Source: Certhia americana
Lineage: Eukaryota > Chordata > Aves > Passeriformes > Certhiidae
Assembly: GCA_018697195.1 (NCBI GenBank)
Contig: CM031864.1
Span: 22,257,943-22,321,942 of the forward strand
Direction of reading: 5' to 3'
DNA length: 64,000 nt
Positions within the stretch are counted from its first letter, which is position 1. Each line of letters opens with the position of its first letter. The notes under the pieces are model-generated. The model was not told the origin of the DNA, ran no database searches, and was given only the letters and a program-made list of their open reading frames with translations. The translations under genes were made by a program, and so were the position numbers. Below are positions 51,001 to 59,717 of this stretch, one piece after another.

Positions 51001-51177
51001 TTTGAACTTGAACAAGGACAGCCATCACTGCAATCTCAAATTGTTTGTAATGAAACTACTGGGACACGAGGAGGACAGGTTGAAACAGGTCAGGTTGAAT
51101 TTGCTTGTAAATGGAACAGGATTCCTGAAAGCACACAGACTTCAGAGCTTTCTCCTGGTAGGATAGAATGGGTATAA
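30031..51177 (+). CDS. KIF14: KIF14, mitotic kinesin-3-family motor, complete coding region
   Basis: 29 coding exons give 1,636 aa (human about 1,648): 30119-31209, 31564-31818, 33207-33294, 34734-34829, 35807-35859, 36194-36224, 36607-36714, 37848-37964, 38567-38685, 38990-39162, 39489-39636, 39738-39801, 40002-40186, 40909-41011, 41225-41385, 42170-42317, 42948-43100, 43714-43840, 44451-44544, 45045-45183, 45619-45722, 46155-46249, 46977-47198, 47347-47531, 48124-48282, 48815-48934, 49831-49905, 50559-50694, 50816-51177. All junctions keep frame with GT-AG introns. KIF14 is a plus-end microtubule motor that works with PRC1 and citron kinase at the central spindle and midbody in cytokinesis. 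The ATG at 30119 opens a long exon whose NRTYVISA motif (62-69) is shared with human. The protein ends in GRIEWV (human RIQWV). It lies 1.9 kb downstream of DDX59 on the same strand. Confidence 0.98.
30119..31209 (+). CDS. KIF14: KIF14 N-terminal extension exon
   Basis: One 1,091-base exon encodes residues 1-363 plus two bases. It is a low-complexity, Ser/Thr/Lys-rich, probably disordered region, as in other KIF14 proteins, where this part binds PRC1 and F-actin. A short basic motif LTLQRR occurs twice (86-91 and 116-121), and the same duplicated motif exists in human KIF14. The exon ends in AVRVRPF, the first beta strand of the motor, so motor and extension share an exon. Running past the donor at 31210 meets a stop at 31285. 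Confidence 0.93.
31564..39162 (+). CDS. KIF14: KIF14 kinesin motor-domain exons
   Basis: Ten exons encode about residues 364-710. Visible motifs are the P-loop [10 protein letters not shown] (440-449), which binds ATP; switch I NDKSSRSH (556-563); and switch II DLAGSE (595-600). ESVLTW spans the exon joint at 38685/38990, and [12 protein letters not shown] marks the end of the motor fold. All catalytic residues expected of an active motor are present. The exon encoding [10 protein letters not shown] (36194-36224) is only 31 bases, a microexon that gene finders may miss. The acceptor before 38990 has a purine-rich end (CCAATGAAG), weaker than its neighbours. Confidence 0.96.
34545..34600 (+). 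mobile_element. CR1 LINE 3'-end remnant in a KIF14 intron
   Basis: A ~55-bp stretch contains GATAACCTTTAAGGGTCCC, TTTCAACCCAAACTG and TTTTATGATAT. This resembles the highly conserved 3' terminus of avian CR1, where GGTCCCTTCCAACCCAAAC is followed by short ATTCTATG repeats. It is 5'-truncated, as most CR1 copies are. Confidence 0.6.
36442..36521. repeat. Threefold ~27-bp tandem repeat with internal palindrome
   Basis: Three adjacent units of the form TTGTGTTGTTTCTAAACACA followed by ACTATA(A)C sit about 85 bases upstream of the exon that carries switch I (36607). Each contains TTGTGTT...AACACAA, able to form a small stem. The third unit is diverged (TTGTTATTAACACAAAC). Confidence 0.8.
39489..43840 (+). 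CDS. KIF14: KIF14 coiled-coil and FHA-domain exons
   Basis: Exons 39489-39636 and 39738-39801 encode a charged heptad-rich segment (about residues 711-781, [17 protein letters not shown]) typical of a coiled coil. Exons 40002-41385 (about 782-930) encode the forkhead-associated domain. It is recognisable by [36 protein letters not shown] and [17 protein letters not shown], the last two being the usual FHA core strands. FHA domains bind phosphothreonine peptides; in kinesin-3 proteins this one also packs near the motor. Exons 42170-43840 (about 931-1073) return to long Glu/Lys-rich coiled coil. Confidence 0.94.
44451..51177 (+). CDS. KIF14: KIF14 C-terminal exons (citron-kinase-binding region)
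   Basis: Eleven exons encode about residues 1074-1636. Conserved landmarks are [33 protein letters not shown] and the basic [17 protein letters not shown] segment, which may be a phosphorylation or localisation patch (inference). They are followed by FLPGICKE and a long helical tail, then the final GRIEWV. The human C-terminal half binds citron kinase, which recruits KIF14 to the midbody. The last exon (50816-51177) holds 119 codons and the stop TAA at 51175-51177. The middle of this region is less conserved than the motor, as expected. Confidence 0.95.
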
Positions 51178-52004
51178 AATGTTATTATCAAGAAATTAAA
51201 GAGAACTTTTTTGTATTGCAGGATATCACAAAAAGCTAAAATTTATTGCTAATATTAGTGAGTGAGTGGGGGGAAAGTAAAGTGCCATGTTTGTATAAGT
51301 ATCCTTATATTTCACCAAAGAAAAAAATACATTGCTTAAGAGGCTGTCAAGCTTCAAAATGTAATTCCTTTTATTTGAATAGTCTATTGCTACCTAAGTT
51401 TATAAGAAATAATTCGATTTTTAAAAATTTTTGCTTCACCTCAGCTGCATTATGATCTAGTAATGCTACTGCAACTTGAAAGTTTTTTTATGCCTTTTTT
51501 TAAATAAGCAAAAAACTTTGTATTTATTTATGTAGAGGAAAACATAATGGAAAAATTGGGAGCTAGTAAAAGTACTTTACAACCTTATTTGATGAATGCT
51601 TTATAAAGTGTTTTTTTAGTTTATTGAAGAATCTGGGCTTAAGGTATTGATAATGCTGTTCAAAGTGATCTGAAGTAAGTTTATGTTGGGTTTTTTGCTA
51701 GTGAGTTATCTTTTGATTGCTGAAATAATTCTCTCTCCTATTCATGTTGGAATAGAAGCATATCTGTTCCTAAATAACATACAAATTATCCCTGTTTGTA
51801 GAGAGCTTCCCAATCCACTACTTGCCTTTGCTTGTTATCGTTGTTTAATGTCTTACTTTTGTTCTGCTGTCTGAAGTTAACAGGAAGGATGGAAATTAAT
51901 TTGGATGGGTTTTAAGAGGCCTGGACTGAGCACAATTTATTCACAACAGTGCTGAGAAATTCATTAGGTAAAACCTTAGGTTTTTTCCTATACATCAGTG
52001 CATC
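51178..52004 (+). terminator. KIF14: KIF14 3' UTR and downstream flank
   Basis: AT-rich sequence follows the stop. An ATTAAA at 51195-51200 is the nearest polyadenylation-signal variant. No canonical AATAAA was found close by, so the 3' end is uncertain and may lie further right. No other gene-like feature is visible up to the ERV relic. Confidence 0.4.
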
Positions 52005-52700
52005 TGTCAAGGTTTAAGCCCAGCTGGAAATTAAGAACCACACAGCCACTCCCTTTCTCCTCCACCAATGGGGGTGAATCAGAAGGGTAAAAGTGAGAAA
52101 ATTCCAGGCTTGAAATATAGACAGTTTAGTAGGGAAAGCAAAAGCACACACAAGCAAAGCAAAGAAGAAATTAATTCATGGTCTTGCTCATGGGCTGCAG
52201 AGGAATCTCTGGTCCCATGCCTGGAACGTCTCCCCTGCTCCAGCATGGAGTTGTGGGTCCTGCCCACAGACTGCAGTTCCTCTTGAACTGCTCCAGTGGG
52301 GGTCCCTTCCACAGGGTGCAGTCCTTCAGGAGCAACCTGCTCCAGTTTGGGTCCCTCACTGAGTTACAAGTCCTGCTAACAAACTGTTCCACCATGGTCT
52401 CCTTTCTCCACCTGTTCACAGGTTCCTGCCAGGAGCCTACTCCATCATTGGCTCGCCCTGGCTTTTCCTCCATCAGGCCTACCTGTGCCAGTGTGGGCTT
52501 CTCCATGGGCTGCACGTCCATCTCTGCTCCCACATGGACCCATCCACAGGTCCCAGTCTCTGACTTGTGCTCACACTGGAGTTCCAGCATGTCCAGTACA
52601 GCAGCACAGAAACAGCAGCAATGCCCCTGTGCAGTCCCTGGGCATCACCACTGCTGTCCTCAAAATGTCCCCAAGCACAGCAGAGTGAGGGAATCAGCAG
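52005..52700 (-). mobile_element. ERV LTR-related segment with internal ~45-bp degenerate repeats
   Basis: Read on the plus strand it begins TGTCAAGGTTTAAGCCCAGC, and for about 180 bp it parallels the LTR that starts at 52882 (AACCACACAGCC, GGGTAAAAGTGAGAAAA, GACAGTTTAGTAGGGAAA). After about 52180 the two diverge. This one continues into degenerate repeats around GGGCTGCAG...TCTCTGCTCC and GGTCCTGCC...CTGCTCCAG (about 52185-52560). Such minisatellite-bearing LTR regions are common in bird ERVs. Short open frames here are not retroviral genes. The boundary at the right is uncertain. Confidence 0.6.
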
Positions 52701-52881
52701 CACAAGAGCAGGGAAAGCAAAAAGCAGCCGTAGATGAGCACTACACTAATGTTCTGTAAGGCATCAAGCCCAGGAATCTGCCCAAAGCAGCCAAAGAGCA
52801 GTAAAGGCTATAAATTCCATCTAACACATCTAACACATTATCTTGAAACTTCTGAGCCCCATGTTGGGCATCAAAAGGAAC
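52701..52881 (-). mobile_element. ERV internal remnant with decayed primer-binding site
   Basis: On the minus strand, just inside the LTR at 52882-53448, lies TGATGCCCAACATGGGGCTC. This matches the lysine-tRNA primer-binding site typical of class-II (ERVK, betaretrovirus-like) elements, with changes that look like CpG decay. About 150 bp of leader follows. No gag, pro, pol or env is visible; the interior is deleted. Confidence 0.65.
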
Positions 52882-53448
52882 TGTTGTGATTTAACCCCAG
52901 CTGGTAACTCAGCCTCACACAGCTGCATGCTCCCTGCCTTCCAGTGGGACTGGGGAGAGAAGTGGAAGGGTAAAAGTGAGAAAAATCATGGGTTGAGATA
53001 AAGACAATTTAATAGGGAAAATAAAAAATCACACATGCAAGCCAAACAAAACAAGAAATCAGTTCACTACTTTCTGTGACCACACAGGTGTTCAGCCATT
53101 CCCAGGAAAACAGGGCACATGTAATGGTTACTTGGGAAGACAAATGTCATCACTCCAAATGTTCCCCCATTTCTTTTTCTTCCCCTCTGTGTACTGAACA
53201 TGATGTCACATGGTTGGGAATGTCCCAGCTGTGTCCTCCTCCCTTCCCAAGCACCTCCAGCCTCTTCATCAGCATGGCAGTATAAGAAGCAGAAAAGGCT
53301 TTGGCTATTGTAACTTCCCCTCAGCAATTTAAAAAAAAATAAAAAAAAAAATCTCTGTTTTATCATTGTGTTCAGCACAAATCCAAACCATTGTCCTATA
53401 CAAGCCACCCTGAAAAAAATTAACACCACCTATGCCAAAACCAGCACA
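52882..53448 (-). mobile_element. Class-II (ERVK-like) LTR
   Basis: Bounded by TG at 52882 (TGTTGTGATTTAACCCCAGC) and CA at 53448 (CCAAAACCAGCACA), giving about 567 bp. The primer-binding-site relic next to the left edge shows that the element reads on the minus strand, so this is its 5' LTR. I recognise this type as common in songbird genomes, from memory and without a database search. An A-rich stretch at about 53330-53351 interrupts it. No clear 6-bp target duplication was found (TGCATC on the left of the whole relic, GCTTCC on the right). Confidence 0.7.
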
Positions 53449-55434
53449 GCTTCCAAGGTGGATATTCATGGCTATAATCTTTTCTTCTGAGGGAAGTTGT
53501 TTGACATCTTGAGAATTTCAGTCTTTGAGGACATGCCAGGTTCTTGGAACTCTTTTATGTGAAAAGAGTGCAGTAAAATCAATCATAATTTTCTTTTGAA
53601 GATTTTAGTTATAATTGATGCTTTTATTCAGTGATTTTCTGCTTTTCTGATGCAGAGGAACTGGGGAAGGTAATTATGCTGAATCAGTAGCCCACACATG
53701 TATTTCCTAAAGATTAGTGCACTGAAGTACTTTCCCAAAAAGTGTCTAGCTATGCAGTCCTGCCACCAAAAATACTCAGCACTTTTTCCTGTGGCTAATA
53801 ATTTCCTTCTCACATGAGGTGTGATGCTTAATTTCTTTCTAACTGTACAGGCCTTTGCAAGTTTGCTCAAGGGTTAAGAAAAAGTATGTTCAGTTGTTCA
53901 GATTTTTATGCTTTAACAATGAAGAGAAGCCTGATATATTTCTGCTTGTATAAATGTATTATTTTGTATTTGGCTGAAGTTTTAAAAACATAACTGGTTC
54001 TTCTGTGTTGTGTATCTAAGCATGGGAAATGTAAAGAGTAAAACTACATCATGTATCTGATCATTGATTTTTACAGCTTCAAGTGTAAATTCCTTGTTGA
54101 TTTTCTTCAGTTGATTTTGAGACCTTCCTTTGTCACTGAGGGTATTGCTTTCTTGCTCAAAATATTGTAGTGTGAAAATATGAGATATTAGTAAGAGGTG
54201 TTTTCTGTAGCTCACAAGAGAAACAAACCAAAAAATTTCTTTACCTACCTAAAATTTCTTTCCTCTACCAAGACGCTTTAACTTTGCTCAACTGACAAGA
54301 CACATCTATAGACTGAGTGCTCATGAAGTAATCTATGCCTATTAATGTAAGAACAGTCAATGCCTTTCAGTTTCTGATAGTCAAGATTATGGTGTCATGT
54401 CAAGTGTTCATTGCAAAATTAGATTTGGGTGTTAGTGATGTTCCACTTGCTCCCATGAGTAATCACCTTAGGTTTTCTTCTTGTATTTAATGAGAAGCAT
54501 TGCTTAGAAAACATAATTGAGACTGTGTTTTGTTAAGAGATTTTTTTTTTCCTTTTCTATAACTGAAAACCAAGTTTTTCACAAACTTAAAGCTCAAAAC
54601 GACTGAGTTTTTAGTATTTTGGAAACTTTGGAAGTGACCATGTAAACTAATGGGTTTTTGACAGGCTTTTAACTGAGGTATTGGAAGGGCCATCTTAATC
54701 ATGAAATTTAGCTTTTGCAGGATAAGTCAAAACGTTCCAATAATTTCCTTCTGCTCAGTTTGGGTTTGCTGGTTTTGAGTGGGTTTTTTGTTTGCTTTTT
54801 CTTCTTCTCTATGCTAACCAACCATGTCTAATCAACATCAACACACCTAGCTGAGGCCCCAGCCAGCTTTGGATGTGAGATACCATAAGGTAAGGTATAT
54901 TTATAGCTGTTGGCTAGTATATCTAGAAATTATCAATGCCAAGGAACTGGCATCGCAACCAATATTTATTAAAACACCTTTCATTAGCAGTTGTTAATGA
55001 AATTAATATGTTTACTTCCAGCAGGTAACTGTACACAAAGTGCTTTCCCTTACTCCTTCACACTTCACTTGCCCCCACACGTAAAAATCACTCACGGCTA
55101 CAAGGCTGGAGCAACAACTGTGAGCTTCTGACACTGAAGTGGAGGCTCAGATTTGCTTTGATGAGACTTTGATATGCCAGGCACCACAGCATGTACTCTG
55201 CCTCTTTTTGGCTGCTGTTTTCTAGCTACTGTTTCTTCATCCACAGCCGCAGGTACTCGTAGAACCATTCACACACACTTATACAGACAGAACTTTTATG
55301 GTTTGAGCTGAAATTTACCCTAGTAGCTGAAGTCATGCTTCTGCTAAAAGCACTAGATTTGACCTCGAAAAACTTTGAGGTTCTCAAATCTACAGCCTTC
55401 ACCTCCATGACTCTGAAAGAAACTGAGTTTAATG
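53449..55434. other. Intergenic AT-rich DNA
   Basis: No coding exon, RNA gene or recognisable repeat was found. Short open frames on either strand lack similarity to known proteins and have no flanking splice signals worth calling. Confidence 0.5.
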
Positions 55435-55558
55435 TGTGTTTTATGTATTGTATATCTTAGTGAAGCCTCATCTTTCCTGGACCACAGCTGTAAACTAATA
55501 GCATGGAAGTTAGTCTCAAGCACAGAGAAAAGGGGCCATTAAATGTCAGATTAAAAAG
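55435..55558 (+). repeat. Inverted repeat, left arm (124 bp)
   Basis: It runs from TGTGTTTTATGTATTG to AAATGTCAGATTAAAAAG. Its reverse complement occurs at 59593-59717 with, by eye, a single one-base indel (AAGTTAGTC against AAGTCTAGTC) and no other difference. Nothing inside resembles a known repeat end or RNA gene. Confidence 0.95.
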
Positions 55559-55674
55559 GAACGTGTGGGAAGTGCTATGAAGAAATATTTGGACAACTGA
55601 CTGAGATGTGATGAATTTTCTTTGTTATATGTATTGATGTGGTTTGTGGGTTGTTGTGTTGGTTTTGTTCGGGT

Positions 55675-55678
<4 letters not shown>

Positions 55679-55705
<27 letters not shown>
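55679..55705. repeat. 27-nt poly-T tract
   Basis: An uninterrupted run of T, preceded by GTTCGGGTTGCC and followed by GGTTGATTTTCTTTTCTTTTTTC. It could be the complement of a retroposon poly-A tail, but no recognisable element is attached. Confidence 0.9.
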
Positions 55706-56630
55706 GGTTGATTTTCTTTTCTTTTTTCTTCAGGAAATTATTCTTCAGTCAGCTTTCAGGTGAAAAGTAATTGGAACTCTAGGTACTTGACCCATGGGTC
55801 TTAATGACTGACATAAAAGGAGGGCAGCTTTGTTTTTATTTAAATGTAAAGTGGGGAGACAGGGTACTCAAGAGTGCTGTGCCCTAGTTTAATATGCAAA
55901 TGTAAAACTAAGAAAAATCTAACCAATGAAATACATTCTCTTTACAATAGAAGTTGTTATAAGAAATTAATAAGAAATAGTTATTTCTTCAGTTCCATAC
56001 TTTATTTAAAAAATTGTATTAATTAGTTAAAAAGACATAATGATTCTGATCTCCCAGTGTTAGCCTATCTTTATTGAGACACATTGTGTGTAAATGAGCT
56101 TTTAGAAGAAAGTGCAGTCTAGCTATGCTTTTTAAAGAATGTGTATTAGTCTTAGAAATTAAGGGTAAATAAGCTCTTCTAGTACTTGCTTGTAGATTGT
56201 TGGTGAAGGAAAAACAGCAAGCTACAGTTTATATTTAATTTGATCCAGTAATGGCATCTGCAGGCAGAAGAGGAGATTACATCTGATTTACCTCTAAAAA
56301 TACAATCTGTTATTTTTGGACGGGAATTTGTCATTCTTCATTTAAGTGAAACTACTGTGATTTGATGAATTCTGTCACTTTTGTATGTTTTGCAGCTTTT
56401 ATGATTTCAAGGTGGGTATTTTCTTTGGTTTGTTTGGAATTTTTTTTTTTTTTTTAAATAATATTATTTTAGGACAGTGCTTTAATTCCCTTCCTAGCTT
56501 GTGATCTGAGAGGGATTATGCCTTTTCGTAAGAAAGAACTGTGCTTTTTTTAAGTCTTGATTTTTAAATTTTCTGTATTTTAAAAAACCAAACAGCCAAC
56601 TTTTCTTAATTTTATGCTCTTTTAATGACC

Positions 56631-56676
56631 AGGAATTGGTACTTGTATCAAGAAGGAATTGGTACTCGTATCAAGA
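56631..56676. repeat. 23-bp tandem duplication
   Basis: Two adjacent units of AGGAATTGGTACTTGTATCA followed by AGA, differing at one base (TTG/TCG). This is a recent small tandem duplication. Confidence 0.9.
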
Positions 56677-57239
56677 TTTGGTTGTTCTTGCATTTTTTTC
56701 CTGCCCCATTTTGTTCTTGTTGTATTAGTATGTTTATATTCATGCATAGGTTTGGCTTCTAGGACAGGAGTCTGTTTATATAATCTAATCAATATTCATG
56801 TGATTTGATTATTGCAGTGAAAACAGGCCAAAAGAGATCTTCTGATCTAATGCTTCATCAACAGCTAGCACCTCAAACATCATAAAAATAATATTTCTTC
56901 AGGTATCTTTCAATGTGAGCTTGAGTGGTTCACCTCCGTCTGTGAGGGAATCTGTTCTAGGGCACCCTGCCAGGATGATGATACCAATGAGATACTCCCA
57001 TACCAACTGGTAAAAGTCTCACTGCCAGAGCTGATTGTTTGACTCTCTACCCACAACCGTTTCCCATTTATTGACACTTTGTATTCTCTAAGCGATTTTC
57101 ACTCTGCCACTTGCTAGCACTGTCCCTGAGCAGCAGAAAAACAGGGACGGTAGCGAAAATATGGACACTTTTATAGCTGCAGATAGATTTTTTTTTTTTT
57201 TTCCTCTTGGTTTAGAAAAGTTCTGCTGGCTATGCCCTG

Positions 57240-57430
57240 TGTGTTTCCCGAAGAAGGGGAATTTGGTGCGGTGTTTTTCCCTTCCCTGGGGTCGGGAGCT
57301 GTGCGGGATGGAGCCGGTGCCGGGGATGCGGGGTGCAGGCTGTGCTGCTCCCGCAGAGCCGCTGGATGGCGGTGCTGCCCAAGGCGAGGGTGCCCGGAGG
57401 AAAACCTGAGCCTTTGAGAGGTCCTGGGGC
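57240..57430. other. Small GC-rich island in intergenic DNA
   Basis: About 190 bp of distinctly higher GC and CpG content than its surroundings (GGTCGGGAGCTG, GGAGCCGGTGCCGGGGATGC). It may be a small CpG island, a distal promoter for an unannotated transcript or a fragment of a GC-rich repeat. Open frames on both strands match nothing I know. Confidence 0.35.
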
Positions 57431-59592
57431 CCAGAGAACAACTTTCCTGATATATAGCCCCTTAGTTAACTATATGACAGCTTAATTAACTATATTACAG
57501 TATAGCTGTAATGTATGTACAACAACATCTATTATCTCACACTTATTTTTCACATTATTATCTCACTTTTTTTTTTTCTTTGTTAGTTTAGATTTTTTTT
57601 TCTTACAAGTTGCTATTAAGGGGAAAAAAGCATCTAATTTCGTTTGTGCAAAATACAGTACAATAATAATTTTTATCAAAATTGTGAATAAATTCCAAAA
57701 ATAGCATGCCTATCTCTATAAGCAGTCTCAAGGAACAGCTTTTCCTGTCATGTTCACATGAACAGCACAGAAAAGAAAAAGCTCAGGTTTAATACTGGGA
57801 TATTATAAAGCTAGGAGAGATGATGGCTAGTAAAGCAAATTTTATGTCAGTTTAACTTCATTCTGAAGTCACTTCTAATTACCACTTCAAAATGTCTATA
57901 AAGAAACTAATGTTTTGCTGCACAGGAGCTTGGATAATTCCTTTATTCCCACTTGTGTCCTCTACAAGTCACATAATGGGTTGAGAATGAAACTCAAAAG
58001 GGAACTCAGAAATTCTGAGTTTGGAAATTCTGACTTGGAATTTTCTGTTGTAACTGGAAATATCTTAGGATCTTTTGCATTTTAACAAGTGAACTTGGCA
58101 AATATAATCGTTGTAAATTTGTTGAAATTGTGAAACCAAGGTTTCTTAGGGTTTATGTTTGCATTGAGTATGAGACGTATTATTGGGAAAATCTCTTAGT
58201 GTCTGTAAGGAAACTCAATAATAAATAATGATTTATTTAGTAACTCTTTTAAACTCCCCTGTTTAAAATAATCCAGAGTGCTTGTTAGCATGTTTTATAT
58301 CATAATTTCAAACTGTATCCAAAGGTCTAAGAAGATTTGAGATAAGCTATACTTGTCTTTCTGCTCACCTTGAGTATGCTTTTTGTGAAAGTGAGGTACA
58401 TCAGATGGAGAGGAAGAAAATTTTTTTTAATTTTGAAAGAGAGGGTCTTTGTTTAATGAGCAATCCACATTTACCTGCAATCTCAGGTTTTCAATAAAAT
58501 CATAGAAATTGGTATGGGGCAATCCAACCTGGCAATTATTGTGCTTACAAAACTTAGACCACAGGTTTAGTAACTATTTTGTTAACTGTGTTTTGATAGC
58601 ATGGGATTCTTCCAGAATTGTTTTGTCTACATTTTAGTGGTGTTGCAACGGAATAAAGGAGTTAGCCCATTCTACAAGTACATGTGAAATTAAAGCAATA
58701 GTTTTAAAGCTGTCTTAACCAACCTAAAACCCAATTTGTTTTTCAAATAATGAGCATTATTAAATATTATATGTTTTGCAGAGAGATCAGTTAGACCAAC
58801 ATTGGATGCATTTCCTGATGTTTGTATCAAATCTTGCACTAAAGTTGTGTGGGGGATTTTTTTGGTTTTATTTTTTCTTGGGTTTTTTGTTTGATTTTGT
58901 TTTTCAGAAAGCCAGAAGTGTAGGTACTTTTCTTAATAGATATATTTTAAAGAGAGGATTTCTCTTAGCAGAGTATTAATATACTTGGACCATAATAACT
59001 ACAGCTTGACCTCTCCCCTTCTGATGCTCTTGAGTCATGCTAAAACTATCTCCTGTTCTGCAGCTGGAACTGCATGAAAATCTACAGTGTTCCTCAACTA
59101 GTAGATCTCCAAGTGCTTTGAAAAGGTGAGAAACTCTTTGTCATTCAACAGACAGAGGAGAAAATATTCAAATAGGTTAGGTGGTTCCTATTGCTCTGTT
59201 GCAAGCAAACGAGTGATCTTCTTACGAACAGATCTTACTGAAGAAATAGATTCTTCACTTTGGGGGGATCTGCTTAGCTGGAGTGGTATTTTTTAACCTC
59301 TAGGGAACAGACTATGTATAAATTGTTTTAAGAATTCAACTATTAATGTCGTGCATCCTCGGTATGCTGAGATAGATACCATTACAGCTCTGTAAAGGAA
59401 CTTTGTGAACTACAGCCTGGTAGAGACAGACATCCTGGTAAAAAGTAACAGGAAAAGTCTGCTTTATCCCTTGAACTTAGGAGTGCTGCCTTAGGTCAGC
59501 CCTGCAGTTTTGCCTGCCCATGCTTTTTAATATTGATGTTAGTTGAATACATGTGACTGTTCTTTCAGTACCTAGAACTCTTGAGGGACTGG

Positions 59593-59717
59593 CTTTTTAA
59601 TCTGACATTTAATGGCCCCTTTTCTCTGTGCTTGAGACTAGACTTCCATGCTATTAGTTTACAGCTGTGGTCCAGGAAAGATGAGGCTTCACTAAGATAT
59701 ACAATACATAAAACACA
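59593..59717 (-). repeat. Inverted repeat, right arm (125 bp)
   Basis: Near-perfect reverse complement of 55435-55558. The flanks do not match beyond the arm ends and I saw no target-site duplication. The 4.0 kb between the arms contains no transposase-like frame. Confidence 0.95.

Noticed and set aside
52068..52759. Several 60-190-codon frames on both strands
   Set aside because: They fall inside the degenerate ~45-bp repeats of an ERV LTR-like segment and do not resemble retroviral or host proteins.
58480..58560. Possible CR1 antisense 3' end (AAAATCATAGAAATTGG)
   Set aside because: Only a dozen or so bases resemble the CR1 terminus and the following text does not continue the match.
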